A DNA stretch of 64,000 nt from an uncultured Ignisphaera sp. Its GTDB lineage: Archaea > Thermoproteota > Thermoprotei_A > Sulfolobales > Ignisphaeraceae. The DNA lies in assembly GCA_938074605.1 (NCBI GenBank), contig CALJEI010000002.1, forward strand, positions 62,001 through 126,000. The letters are read 5' to 3'. The notes below the pieces were generated by a model. That model did not search any database, was not told where the DNA came from, and saw nothing but the letters and a program-made list of their open reading frames with translations. Within the stretch, counting starts at the first letter, position 1. Each line of letters starts with the position of its first letter. The position numbers and the translations under genes were made by a program. Positions 56,271 through 64,000 of the stretch are shown here, in pieces.

Positions 56271-57206
56271 CTACTTATTTTTAAAATGCCAGCAGCGCAC
56301 CATGCTACCATTAATATATATAGGTGGCGGCATTTCCTTACTACATATATCTTCCCTATACCTGCACACAGTATATAATGGGCATCCCGTAGTAGGATTG
56401 TATTTGAGTTCACCAATATCTTTTAATTTAAATGCCTCTACTATAATTTTTGTATATGGGTGGAATGGCTCATTTATTATCCTCTTAACATCCCCTTCTT
56501 CAATTAAATATCCCTTTAATAATACTCCAATTCTATTCGATATATATCTAGCAACATTGAGATCATGTGTAACTAGTATGTATGTAAAGCCCATCATATC
56601 TTTAAGATCTTTAAGAAGGTTTAGAATCTGTGCCTGTGTAATAACATCTAGGGCAGAGGTAGGCTCATCAAGTAAGACAAGTTTTGGATTTGATATAATT
56701 GATCTTGCAATCACAATTCTTTGAAGCATCCCACCACTTAATTCAAATGGATATCTATCCATAATTTTTATATCAAGTCCTATAAGCTTTAGTAGTGTTA
56801 TTGTCTTCTCTAATGCTTTTTTTCGATCAACACCTAGTGCTATTAATGGCTCAGAAATTATATCCTTTACTTTCATCCTTGGGTCTACAGACGTTAAAGG
56901 ATCTTGGGATACATAACCTATTCTCCTTACAATCTCCTTTCCCCTTTTATCATCCTTATAAATATCTATACCCTCTATATATATTGAACCTTTGTACGGT
57001 TTTACTAGTCTCATAAACGCCTTTAATATTGTTGTCTTACCACTTCCACTCTCACCAACAAACCCATAACATTCACCATAATTAATGGAAAAAGAGACTC
57101 CTTTAACAACATCTACATCTAGATAACCAAAGCGTAATGGTCTTGAAATTCTGTAGCTTATCCACAAATCTCTTACATTTATGAATTCTTTAAAGGATTC
57201 CAGCAT
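56271..57206 (-). CDS. Oligopeptide ABC transporter ATPase (OppF/DppF-like)
   Basis: 311-residue ATPase. Walker A GESGSGKTT lies near residue 51, signature LSGGMLQRIVIARS near 157, Walker B LVLLDEPTSALD near 180, H-loop VTHDLNVARY near 213. The C-terminal region has cysteines in CPLYTVCRYREDICS and a final RCWHF, as in oligopeptide ATPases that bind a [4Fe-4S] cluster there. Pairs with the next ATPase. ATG 57206 overlaps its stop by 28 bases. The transported ligand may be peptides or oligosaccharides. Confidence 0.9.
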   Translation of the reverse strand: MLESFKEFINVRDLWISYRISRPLRFGYLDVDVVKGVSFSINYGECYGFVGESGSGKTTILKAFMRLVKPYKGSIYIEGIDIYKDDKRGKEIVRRIGYVSQDPLTSVDPRMKVKDIISEPLIALGVDRKKALEKTITLLKLIGLDIKIMDRYPFELSGGMLQRIVIARSIISNPKLVLLDEPTSALDVITQAQILNLLKDLKDMMGFTYILVTHDLNVARYISNRIGVLLKGYLIEEGDVKRIINEPFHPYTKIIVEAFKLKDIGELKYNPTTGCPLYTVCRYREDICSKEMPPPIYINGSMVRCWHFKNK

Positions 57207-58129
57207 GCAACACCATGAGATTTATTAATATAGGACAGTTTAGGCTTCTCACTACACCTATTAGAGTAGTATGTGCATCTAGAAGCATATGCACACTCAT
57301 TTAAGTCTGCCTTCAGCTTATTATTGGCATATCTAATATTCTTAAAATCTAAATTTGCTGCATCTATAAGCTCTTTAGTATATGGATGGAGTGGCTTTGA
57401 TAGTACCTCTTCTGTTTTTCCAATCTCCACCACATTACCCATAAACATTACTGCTATAAAGTTGCATAATACTGAGGCAAAGAGTATATCATGTGTTATT
57501 ACAATTAGCGTCTTTCCACTTCTAACAATACCTCTTAAAAGATTTAGTGTAGTACCCTTTAGATAGGCGTCTAAATTACTTGTAGGCTCATCTGCTACAA
57601 CAATTTCAGGGTTTATGGCTATAGTGAGTGCTATAGCTACTCTCTGACTCATTCCACCTGAAAGTTGATGTGGATATCTGTTAAGTATATCATCTGGAAG
57701 ATCTACAGCCTTGATCGCATTTAGAGTAATTTCAAGTATTTTAGCTTTTGAATAAGCCCTAAATCGCTGACTTAATACATCAAAAAATATAGACCCTATT
57801 TTTAGGTATGGATTGAGGGTTGCTATAGGATTTTGTGGTATTCTAACAACAATATTGCCCCTTATACCACTGTAATTCATTCTACTACCATCAATGACAG
57901 TTATATTGTGTACCTCAAGACACCCTTTCGTCACTGCATATGGTGGTAGTAAACCTGCTACAGCATTTCCAAATGTTGTTTTACCTGATCCACTTTCGCC
58001 AACAATACAGAATGCCGTAGCCTTTGGTATATCAATATCTATTCCATTTAAAGCCCATAGAACCCTATCCTCCTCTTCATAGCCTATCCATAGATTTCTT
58101 GCTCTAACAACTATTTCATTTAAAACCAT
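57179..58129 (-). CDS. Oligopeptide ABC transporter ATPase (OppD/DppD-like)
   Basis: 316-residue ATPase from the ATG at 58129, preceded by GGAGGTGGAGG; the frame extends to 58153 but that part lies within the permease gene. Walker A GESGSGKTTFG lies near 45, signature LSGGMSQRVAIALT near 154, Walker B IVVADEPTSNLDAY near 175, H-loop ITHDILFASVL near 210. C-terminal cysteines C-x6-C-x6-C and a late CWNP match the Fe-S-binding tail of DppD. Operon order is binding protein, two permeases, two ATPases. Confidence 0.9.
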   Translation of the reverse strand: MVLNEIVVRARNLWIGYEEEDRVLWALNGIDIDIPKATAFCIVGESGSGKTTFGNAVAGLLPPYAVTKGCLEVHNITVIDGSRMNYSGIRGNIVVRIPQNPIATLNPYLKIGSIFFDVLSQRFRAYSKAKILEITLNAIKAVDLPDDILNRYPHQLSGGMSQRVAIALTIAINPEIVVADEPTSNLDAYLKGTTLNLLRGIVRSGKTLIVITHDILFASVLCNFIAVMFMGNVVEIGKTEEVLSKPLHPYTKELIDAANLDFKNIRYANNKLKADLNECAYASRCTYYSNRCSEKPKLSYINKSHGVACWNPLKNS

Positions 58130-59043
58130 AGCCTCCACCTCCTCCTTAGCCATGGACTTAACGCTTCAGTTAAACCATCCCCTAGCAGTATTAATCCAAG
58201 TGCTGTTAATGCTATAAATAGTCCTGGAAAGAAGCTTATCCACCAAAATGTCCTGATGTATCTAATGCCATAGCCTACAATCATCCCCCAGTCGGGTAAA
58301 TCGATAGAAGTAAGTGATGCTACGCCTATTAGAAAGTTTATAGAGGCTATCTCTATTAATACTGAACCCGAGTCAGTTATACCCTCAACAAATATTATAG
58401 GAGCTACATTTGGTATAATATGCCTAAATATTGTATATGTTTTTGTAAAGCCCATAGCCTCACAAATCTTTATAAAATCTAGTTCTCTAAGTTGTCTTAC
58501 CAAAATGTATGTCAGCCTAGCATACCAGGGACTCCACGTAGCTATCAATGCTATTACTACTGATTGAATACCTCTACCAATGATTGTTACAAGAGCAGCT
58601 GCTAACACCATTGATGGGATTACGATGAGAAGCTCTATTAGATATGTACTTATCTTCTCTATAACCATATTAGAATAGCCTGCCGCTATCCCCATTATAA
58701 TACCTAGAGCAATGCTGATAAAAACTATGGCTACTGTTTGTATCAATGCTAAATGTGCACCTACTAAAATCCTACTAAATAGATCTCTACCCATATCATC
58801 TGTTCCAAATACGTGATTGATATTTGGACAATTAAATGGGAGGCAAGGAGGTAGCCCCTGTCTTTTCATTGTTTCCTCAGTAACAATACCCCATCCTTCT
58901 AGATGGTAAGGCGTGTTAAAGAATCCTATAATACTTAAAATAGCCATTATTACCATTATTGTAAAGCCTATTGAAAACTTTCTACTGATTTTAAAAAGAT
59001 TAAGAAATGCTGTCAGCCTACCCTCAACTATACGGCTATTCAT
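58120..59043 (-). CDS. Oligopeptide ABC permease (DppC-like)
   Basis: 307-residue permease of the DppC type with about six membrane segments. HVFGTDDMGRDLFSRILVGAH near residue 76 is the family signature (usual form GTDxxGRD), and LDFIKICEAMGFTKTYTIFRHIIPN near 200 is the ATPase-coupling loop. ATGA overlap with the preceding permease gene. Confidence 0.92.
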   Translation of the reverse strand: MNSRIVEGRLTAFLNLFKISRKFSIGFTIMVIMAILSIIGFFNTPYHLEGWGIVTEETMKRQGLPPCLPFNCPNINHVFGTDDMGRDLFSRILVGAHLALIQTVAIVFISIALGIIMGIAAGYSNMVIEKISTYLIELLIVIPSMVLAAALVTIIGRGIQSVVIALIATWSPWYARLTYILVRQLRELDFIKICEAMGFTKTYTIFRHIIPNVAPIIFVEGITDSGSVLIEIASINFLIGVASLTSIDLPDWGMIVGYGIRYIRTFWWISFFPGLFIALTALGLILLGDGLTEALSPWLRRRWRLWF

Positions 59044-60056
59044 ATTCTCACCCTTGGATCAGAGACTATCTGAATTATATCAGATATAGTATTAACAACT
59101 ATGAATAGTATTCCAGTAAGTGCTAGTAGCCCTATTATAAGGGGGTAATCGTTGTAGGGGATAGCTTTAACAATTGTACTACCTATACCATCTCTACCGA
59201 AAATATTTTCAACAGTTGCTACATCTACAATACTATATGCAAATGTTATTCCATGTAGTTGTGAGATTGCAGGCACCATTCCTCTTAATGCATATCTATA
59301 TACAACTCTACTTCTTGGAAGACCAAATGATATTGCTTGTTTCACATATTCTTCATATAATTTTTCTGAGAGTGAGTATCTAAGTACCCTCACTGTAAGT
59401 GACATTGGATAAAGAGCAACTATTATTGCAGGAGGTAGAATCCTTATTAAAGCATCTATAAAGATTTCAGCCTTGCCACTAATTATGCTATCTATTATAT
59501 AGGAGCCTGACACACTTTCTATTACTAACATATAGCTAGGTGCTATTCTTCCAAATAGATTTACTCCTAACATCTGTAGAAATACAGAAAGCAGAATTGC
59601 TATCCAAAATCTTGGAAATGAAATAAAAAGTGCTGATATTGTATATAATACCTTATCCACTAAATAGCCTCTATATAGAGCTGACATTACTCCTAAAAAA
59701 ATACCGAGCGGAATTGCTATAAAGAAGGCTACTATTAGAAGTTCTAATGAAGCTACAAGATTTCTAGTGATGACCGAAATTACAGGTTGTTTAAATCGTA
59801 ATGAAATCCCCCAATCACCTTTAAAAAATCTATTTATATGGATATAGATCTGTAGATAAAGTGGTTTATCTAAACCAAGCTCACTTTCTGCAGCTTTTAT
59901 AGCCTCCTCAGCCCTTGGCCCTCTAGGCCTTCCCGCCCATGTATATGCCGGATTTCCAGGAGAAAAATATATGAGGATATATGTAAGCACTAATATCCCT
60001 AATACTACGATAAAGGCTGAAACCACTCTTTTAATGATATAGTTTAACGAAAACAT
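59040..60056 (-). CDS. Oligopeptide ABC permease (DppB-like)
   Basis: 338-residue permease of the DppB type. The N-terminal segment LNYIIKRVVSAFIVVLGILVLTY is the first membrane helix, FKGDWGISLRFKQPV near 75 is typical, and AISFGLPRSRVVYRYALRG near 237 is the coupling loop to the ATPase. GAGG lies before the ATG. Fifteen bases after the binding-protein stop. Confidence 0.92.
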   Translation of the reverse strand: MFSLNYIIKRVVSAFIVVLGILVLTYILIYFSPGNPAYTWAGRPRGPRAEEAIKAAESELGLDKPLYLQIYIHINRFFKGDWGISLRFKQPVISVITRNLVASLELLIVAFFIAIPLGIFLGVMSALYRGYLVDKVLYTISALFISFPRFWIAILLSVFLQMLGVNLFGRIAPSYMLVIESVSGSYIIDSIISGKAEIFIDALIRILPPAIIVALYPMSLTVRVLRYSLSEKLYEEYVKQAISFGLPRSRVVYRYALRGMVPAISQLHGITFAYSIVDVATVENIFGRDGIGSTIVKAIPYNDYPLIIGLLALTGILFIVVNTISDIIQIVSDPRVRI

Positions 60057-60071
60057 CTTTCTCTTTATACC

Positions 60072-61733
60072 TCAGGATATTACTTCTATGTACTGGAAGA
60101 ATATTACAAACATGTATATTGGATTTAGTGCATCATTTCTAAATACAATTTTTTCAGGATCGTAGATATATGGCTGTATGGAATCACATATACTAATTGC
60201 TACAGCATCTCTAAATATTATTTCTTGTGCCCTCCTATACATCTCTATTGATTGCTCATAATCTATACCTTCTAATTGAAAAGCATTATCTATTAGCTCG
60301 TCATATTCCGGATTTTCATAGCCACTCCAATTCCATTCAATATCATTGCTATGTAGAATATAAAGATAGTCGTAGGGCGTTGGATATGTAGGCCACCAAT
60401 CATTTATTATCATATGGGGTGCTTTATCAGCCTCTCTCCACACAGCCACCCCTCGCTCTTTCACTTGCTCCCATGGAAGCGCAATTATATCTACATCTAT
60501 ATCTAACTGTTTAAGTGAAGATTTTAGAAGTGAGGCAAATCTCTCCTCCTCCTCATATCCAGATACTATAACTAATTCTAGCTTTATATTTGATATATTA
60601 AGTCCTTTTAGTATCTCCCTCGCTTTAGTTATATTGTATTCATATTTAAGATTCTCAACATAACCTGGATATCCAAATGGTATTATCCCACTAGCGCTTC
60701 TCCCAAATCCCTGAAATGCAAAATCCACTACACTATCCCATGGAATTGCATATAGAATTGCCTTTCTAACTTCTGTTATATTTGTAGGCCATCTCCTTAC
60801 ATTAAACATAAGTATATAATTGTGAAATGTTGTTTGATTTACAACATCATAACCATGTTTATACATTCTTGGAATATTTGCCTTAACTACATTTGTTGCT
60901 ATATGGATGCTTCCATCTAGTAACCCTAGTTCTTGGGCTGCAGGTTCTTCAACTATCTTTATAATTACGATATCAGGTGCTCTTGTATTGTTTACTATAT
61001 CCCATCCCCACCACTCCTCAAATTTCTCTAGTATAACTTCAGATTCAGGTTTATATGACACTATTTTATAGGGGCCACTACCAACATCTCTACCAGATTC
61101 AAACCACAATCTAATTTTCTCGTCCATAATATCTGTAGTATTTACATAGTTAAGCACACTAGTGCTATATATGAAGGCTCCATAGGCTGAAGAAGCTATT
61201 AGCGGTATTGGTGCTGGATATCTTAATTTAAATAGTACAGCAGTTTCATTTATCACATATATATCCTCTAGACTATCCCATATCCACCCTGGTCCAATAC
61301 CCTTTTCCTCATAAATAAGCTTGCTTCTCATTATACTAAATCTAACAGACTCACCTGTCAACAACGTACCATCATGAAACACTACACCTCTCCTTAAATT
61401 AAACACCCAGGCTGTTTCATTAACCTTACTCCAACTAATAGCCAATGCTGGCTTGAATTCATCTTTTATAGGATCATAGTATAGTAGAGGTTCATATACA
61501 TTACCTAGTACTACAATACCAGTATCAAATTCTATACTAGGGTCTATACCAGTTATGGCATCTCTATAGGCATAGACAATAACTTTTCTACTTGGTTGAA
61601 TGGGTGTAGGCTTAGTTTCTGTGGGCAATGTTATAGTTGGTGCAACCTCCCTTTTAGGTATGGTATACAGAACGCCCATTATTGCCACAATTATAATCAC
61701 TACTAAAATTAGAGGTATGTATTTTAACTTCAT
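60072..61733 (-). CDS. Oligopeptide-binding protein, SBP family 5
   Basis: 553-residue solute-binding protein. A hydrophobic N-terminus (about residues 4-24, LIPLILVVIIIVAIMGVLYT in part) anchors it outside the cell, then a short Thr/Pro linker and a family 5 fold: KPALAISWSKVNETAWVFNLRRGVVFHDG near 92-120 is the diagnostic block. Ligand could be peptides, oligosaccharides or others, since family 5 proteins in thermophilic archaea often bind cello- or xylo-oligosaccharides; with a GH127 gene in the window, sugars are worth considering. First gene of its operon, with a TATA box about 33 bases upstream. Confidence 0.9.
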   Translation of the reverse strand: MKLKYIPLILVVIIIVAIMGVLYTIPKREVAPTITLPTETKPTPIQPSRKVIVYAYRDAITGIDPSIEFDTGIVVLGNVYEPLLYYDPIKDEFKPALAISWSKVNETAWVFNLRRGVVFHDGTLLTGESVRFSIMRSKLIYEEKGIGPGWIWDSLEDIYVINETAVLFKLRYPAPIPLIASSAYGAFIYSTSVLNYVNTTDIMDEKIRLWFESGRDVGSGPYKIVSYKPESEVILEKFEEWWGWDIVNNTRAPDIVIIKIVEEPAAQELGLLDGSIHIATNVVKANIPRMYKHGYDVVNQTTFHNYILMFNVRRWPTNITEVRKAILYAIPWDSVVDFAFQGFGRSASGIIPFGYPGYVENLKYEYNITKAREILKGLNISNIKLELVIVSGYEEEERFASLLKSSLKQLDIDVDIIALPWEQVKERGVAVWREADKAPHMIINDWWPTYPTPYDYLYILHSNDIEWNWSGYENPEYDELIDNAFQLEGIDYEQSIEMYRRAQEIIFRDAVAISICDSIQPYIYDPEKIVFRNDALNPIYMFVIFFQYIEVIS

Positions 61734-61760
61734 TTCAGATCGTAAAACTAGATAGCTAGA

Positions 61761-61773
61761 GTCTTTTTAAGCT
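61761..61773 (-). promoter_or_regulatory. TATA box of the oligopeptide transporter operon
   Basis: Minus-strand AGCTTAAAAAGAC, about 33 bases before the ATG at 61733. Confidence 0.5.
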
Positions 61774-61939
61774 ATGATCATACATCCCAATCAGCCTTAG
61801 GGGCACATCATTTTTTCAGTAACCGGATTAATCATCACAACCGTTAATAGGAATTGTCTACACAGGGGTTTAAAAATTAAATTAATATATTTTACTGTAA
61901 TCCACACCAACTTATCTAATGAGATGAAGTATTACTACC

Positions 61940-63331
61940 TTAGCCTAGGAATCCCCTCATTTTCCCTAGTGAGAGTATGTGGGGTTCTATATAATTTAAT
62001 TCTATAAGCTTTCTATATGGTTCAGCAGGCTCGTGTCTTACCCCCATTATATCCATCGCTTTATTAACCTTTAGTACTATCTCCTTATCTAACCTCCTTT
62101 CTGCTACTTGAGATACATAGAATTGAGCCTCGTACTCCCACTCCTTCTTTAAATATGGCATGTATTTAATTATCTCATCAAGGATATTCCTTTTATATGC
62201 CTCTATTATGAATTCTGCATCTAAAAATAGTGGTGGTACTCCAAGAATGTACCATGTTGCTGTATATACGATAGCTCTTGGTGTACTAAGCATTCTATCA
62301 TCTAAGACAATATGTCTTCCATATTCCCTCCACGATACTCTATCTCTAGTTGTTGGAATAAGTAGTGCATATTTATTTACTATATCTATATATCTAGCTA
62401 CTAGAGCTCTATACCTTTGTGTAGCATCCTCAATGATTTGAAGTATGCTTGGTTCAACTTTTCTTGGTATACCATCAATATTGTTAAGTAGTACTGACCG
62501 AACCCTCTGATATTCTGTATATGCAACATCATATCTTACTGCTGATTGTATTGTTATTGTTGAAAATCCCCTATATTGCTCCACTTCCATATCTACAAGT
62601 CTTGGGTTATTAATTCCTCCTCTAAATGGTGGAGATCCCATTCCTATAATTGGCTTTATATCAACATCGAGTTCTCTATCTATTTTGCTGAGTTCGTGTA
62701 GCGCATATATTAATGATAGTGCAGAGGCTATGTGTCCACTCTTAGTAGCAGTATCACTTTTACCTAAAAATACTCTTAAATCTCTTAAATCAGCATTGAA
62801 TTCGTCTAAGACGCTGTATAGACTTGTAATATATTCATGTATCTGTATAAGCTTTGAAGAATCCTCAACTAGAGGTACTAGCTGCATTACTAGACATGGT
62901 ATATTCATTTCCTCACATATAACTTTAGATTTTCTTATAATAAGCCTCTGAATCAATTTGACAATATCTACTGTTTCAACCATTGGTAGAATTATCCACT
63001 TTACTGCCTGTGTACATAGGTGTGTATATGAATAATAATTTGCTATAAGAGCTGCCTCTAGGGCTAAAGCAACTCTATCAAAGTCTTCCAATTTGGGATT
63101 GGGAATCCTTGGAGTAATGTATAGCTTCTCACCAACTGGTATATCTAGACTCTTAGCCTTCATAACTATATCCTTAGGCTGTGCATATGGTGTAAGCTTT
63201 CCCTCATAATCCACCATAATCTCATCACAGCCATATACAGTAAAACCTTGTATCGCCTCATCCACTTCTTCTTGCACACTCACCCTTATTGTTGAATCTG
63301 GGTGTTGAGTACACATAAGTTTAGGTATCAT
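61940..63331 (-). CDS. ppcA: Phosphoenolpyruvate carboxylase, archaeal type
   Basis: 463-residue archaeal-type PEP carboxylase, much shorter than the bacterial/plant enzyme (about 900). It makes oxaloacetate from PEP and bicarbonate. MCTQHPDSTIRVS at residues 6-18, VDYEGKLTPYAQPKD near 40, LGKSDTATKSGHIASAL near 189, and MGSPPFRGGINNP near 231 are family signatures. It supplies aspartate for the threonine genes to its left and right. 48 bases after the threonine synthase stop, so the two may be co-transcribed. Confidence 0.95.
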   Translation of the reverse strand: MIPKLMCTQHPDSTIRVSVQEEVDEAIQGFTVYGCDEIMVDYEGKLTPYAQPKDIVMKAKSLDIPVGEKLYITPRIPNPKLEDFDRVALALEAALIANYYSYTHLCTQAVKWIILPMVETVDIVKLIQRLIIRKSKVICEEMNIPCLVMQLVPLVEDSSKLIQIHEYITSLYSVLDEFNADLRDLRVFLGKSDTATKSGHIASALSLIYALHELSKIDRELDVDIKPIIGMGSPPFRGGINNPRLVDMEVEQYRGFSTITIQSAVRYDVAYTEYQRVRSVLLNNIDGIPRKVEPSILQIIEDATQRYRALVARYIDIVNKYALLIPTTRDRVSWREYGRHIVLDDRMLSTPRAIVYTATWYILGVPPLFLDAEFIIEAYKRNILDEIIKYMPYLKKEWEYEAQFYVSQVAERRLDKEIVLKVNKAMDIMGVRHEPAEPYRKLIELNYIEPHILSLGKMRGFLG

Positions 63332-63379
63332 TGTTACTCTAACCCATTTTGTTTATGGTTAAATCCTTCCCGTTTCTTT

Positions 63380-64000
63380 CTATTTGACTATTAAATTATA
63401 GTGCTCTGCTCTTATAATAGCTTTGTTGACTATTGTATCTGGATCTTTTAGGGCATGCCCTGTCGCTATTAAAACTACAACTTCACTTCTATCTATGAAA
63501 TTATCTTCAACTAATTTCTTAAAACCTGCAAACGTTGTAGCACTAGCTGGTTCAACACCTATACCCTCAAATACAGCCAATGCTCTCATTGCAGCTAGAA
63601 TTTCATCATCAGTCACGGTTATAAAAGTGCCATTGGATTCCCTAACAGCCCTTAGTGCCTTTAGCCAGTTAACAGGTTTACCAATTTTTATAGCTGAGGC
63701 TATAGTCTGCGGATTCTCTATGGCATAAAGCTCATCTATTCCCAACTTCCACGTCATTGCAAGTGGTGCTGCTCCAGCTGCCTGTACACCTACCATCTTG
63801 GGGAGTTTATTTATTAAACCATAGCTGTAGAGCTCCTTAAACCCTTTCCAAATAGCTGATATATTACCTGCATTTCCAACAGGTACAATTACAGTATCTG
63901 GTACAAAACTAAGTTCATCAACTATCTCAAAGGCTACCGTCTTCTGCCCTTCTAATCTCCATGGATTATATGAATTTAATGGATATAGTCTTCGACCGCC
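63380..64000 (-). CDS. thrC: Threonine synthase, 5' end outside the window
   Basis: The last 206 codons of a PLP-dependent threonine synthase; the frame is open to the window edge, so the N-terminal part with the PLP lysine lies outside. An internal ATG at 63796 is not the start. Seen: NPWRLEGQKTVAFEI near the edge, VPVGNAGNISAIWKG (phosphate-binding glycine region), VQAAGAAPLA and the C-terminal GVEPASATTFAG. Converts O-phosphohomoserine from ThrB to threonine. Upstream of ppcA on the same strand. Confidence 0.93.
   Translation of the reverse strand, partial: GGRRLYPLNSYNPWRLEGQKTVAFEIVDELSFVPDTVIVPVGNAGNISAIWKGFKELYSYGLINKLPKMVGVQAAGAAPLAMTWKLGIDELYAIENPQTIASAIKIGKPVNWLKALRAVRESNGTFITVTDDEILAAMRALAVFEGIGVEPASATTFAGFKKLVEDNFIDRSEVVVLIATGHALKDPDTIVNKAIIRAEHYNLIVK

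Noticed and set aside
63380-63796. Short stand-alone 138-residue gene
   Set aside because: Frame stays open to the window edge with threonine synthase motifs; it is the 3' part of thrC.
1-64000. tRNA/rRNA genes, CRISPR arrays, insertion sequences, prophage or integrase genes
   Set aside because: No GC-rich structured blocks, regular direct repeats, transposase or integrase frames were found by eye; a tRNA or CRISPR search program would be decisive.

Overview
The window looks like chromosome of a hyperthermophilic crenarchaeon, probably of the Desulfurococcales or a close relative. It is AT-rich (about 35% GC by eye), has TATA boxes 25-50 bases before many genes, uses GGTG/GAGG ribosome-binding sites and many GTG/TTG starts, and carries archaeal-type gene forms: type III RuBisCO, HerA-NurA, GHMP-type shikimate kinase, archaeal PEP carboxylase and the LysW amino-acid carrier system. 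The mix resembles Ignisphaera; that genus name is a guess from memory, not a measurement. No tRNA, rRNA, CRISPR array, IS element or prophage was seen. Gene density is high and most neighbours overlap or nearly touch.

Layout. 0.1-3.8 kb: a HAD phosphoglycolate phosphatase faces a type III RuBisCO, which lies behind a fucose/arabinose-isomerase-family gene. 4.2-6.8 kb: NurA nuclease and HerA ATPase for DNA end processing. 7-10.2 kb: thioredoxin reductase and two Gfo/Idh/MocA sugar-type dehydrogenases. 10.7-15.2 kb: TrmO-like protein, a radical SAM/SPASM enzyme with a small membrane ORF in front, and an atypical NRAMP-family transporter. 15.4-17.2 kb: 2-hydroxyacid dehydrogenase and endonuclease III. 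17.4-26.9 kb: one run of ten genes for the shikimate/chorismate/tyrosine pathway, headed by a split transketolase that can supply erythrose-4-phosphate. 26.9-31.9 kb: a thioredoxin-reductase paralogue without the NADPH motifs, an amidohydrolase, a NUDIX hydrolase and a GH127 glycosidase. 31.9-38.9 kb: argG-argH-carA-carB. 39-44.9 kb: an ACT-domain protein and a complete branched-chain/amide-type ABC importer (livHM divergent from livKGF). 44.9-50.7 kb: lysWXJK divergent from lysYZM, the LysW-bound lysine/ornithine pathway, including a 57-residue lysW. 50.8-55 kb: thrB, hom, aspartate kinase and asd. 55-55.8 kb: a RecB-family nuclease. 56.3-61.7 kb: an oligopeptide ABC importer. 61.9-64 kb: archaeal PEP carboxylase and the 3' part of threonine synthase.

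How it fits together. PEP carboxylase feeds oxaloacetate/aspartate. Aspartate kinase, Asd, Hom, ThrB and ThrC then make homoserine and threonine. Lysine most likely comes from alpha-aminoadipate and ornithine from glutamate, both through LysW; ornithine continues to arginine by CarAB and ArgGH. Transketolase plus DAHP synthase feed the aromatic pathway. The window is therefore mostly a biosynthetic core, with importers for peptides and amino acids. No clear multi-gene defence or mobile system was found. The less ordinary points are the RuBisCO neighbourhood, the NADPH-motif-less TrxR paralogue, the NRAMP-family protein without its metal motifs, the radical SAM locus and a probable non-AUG start of livF.
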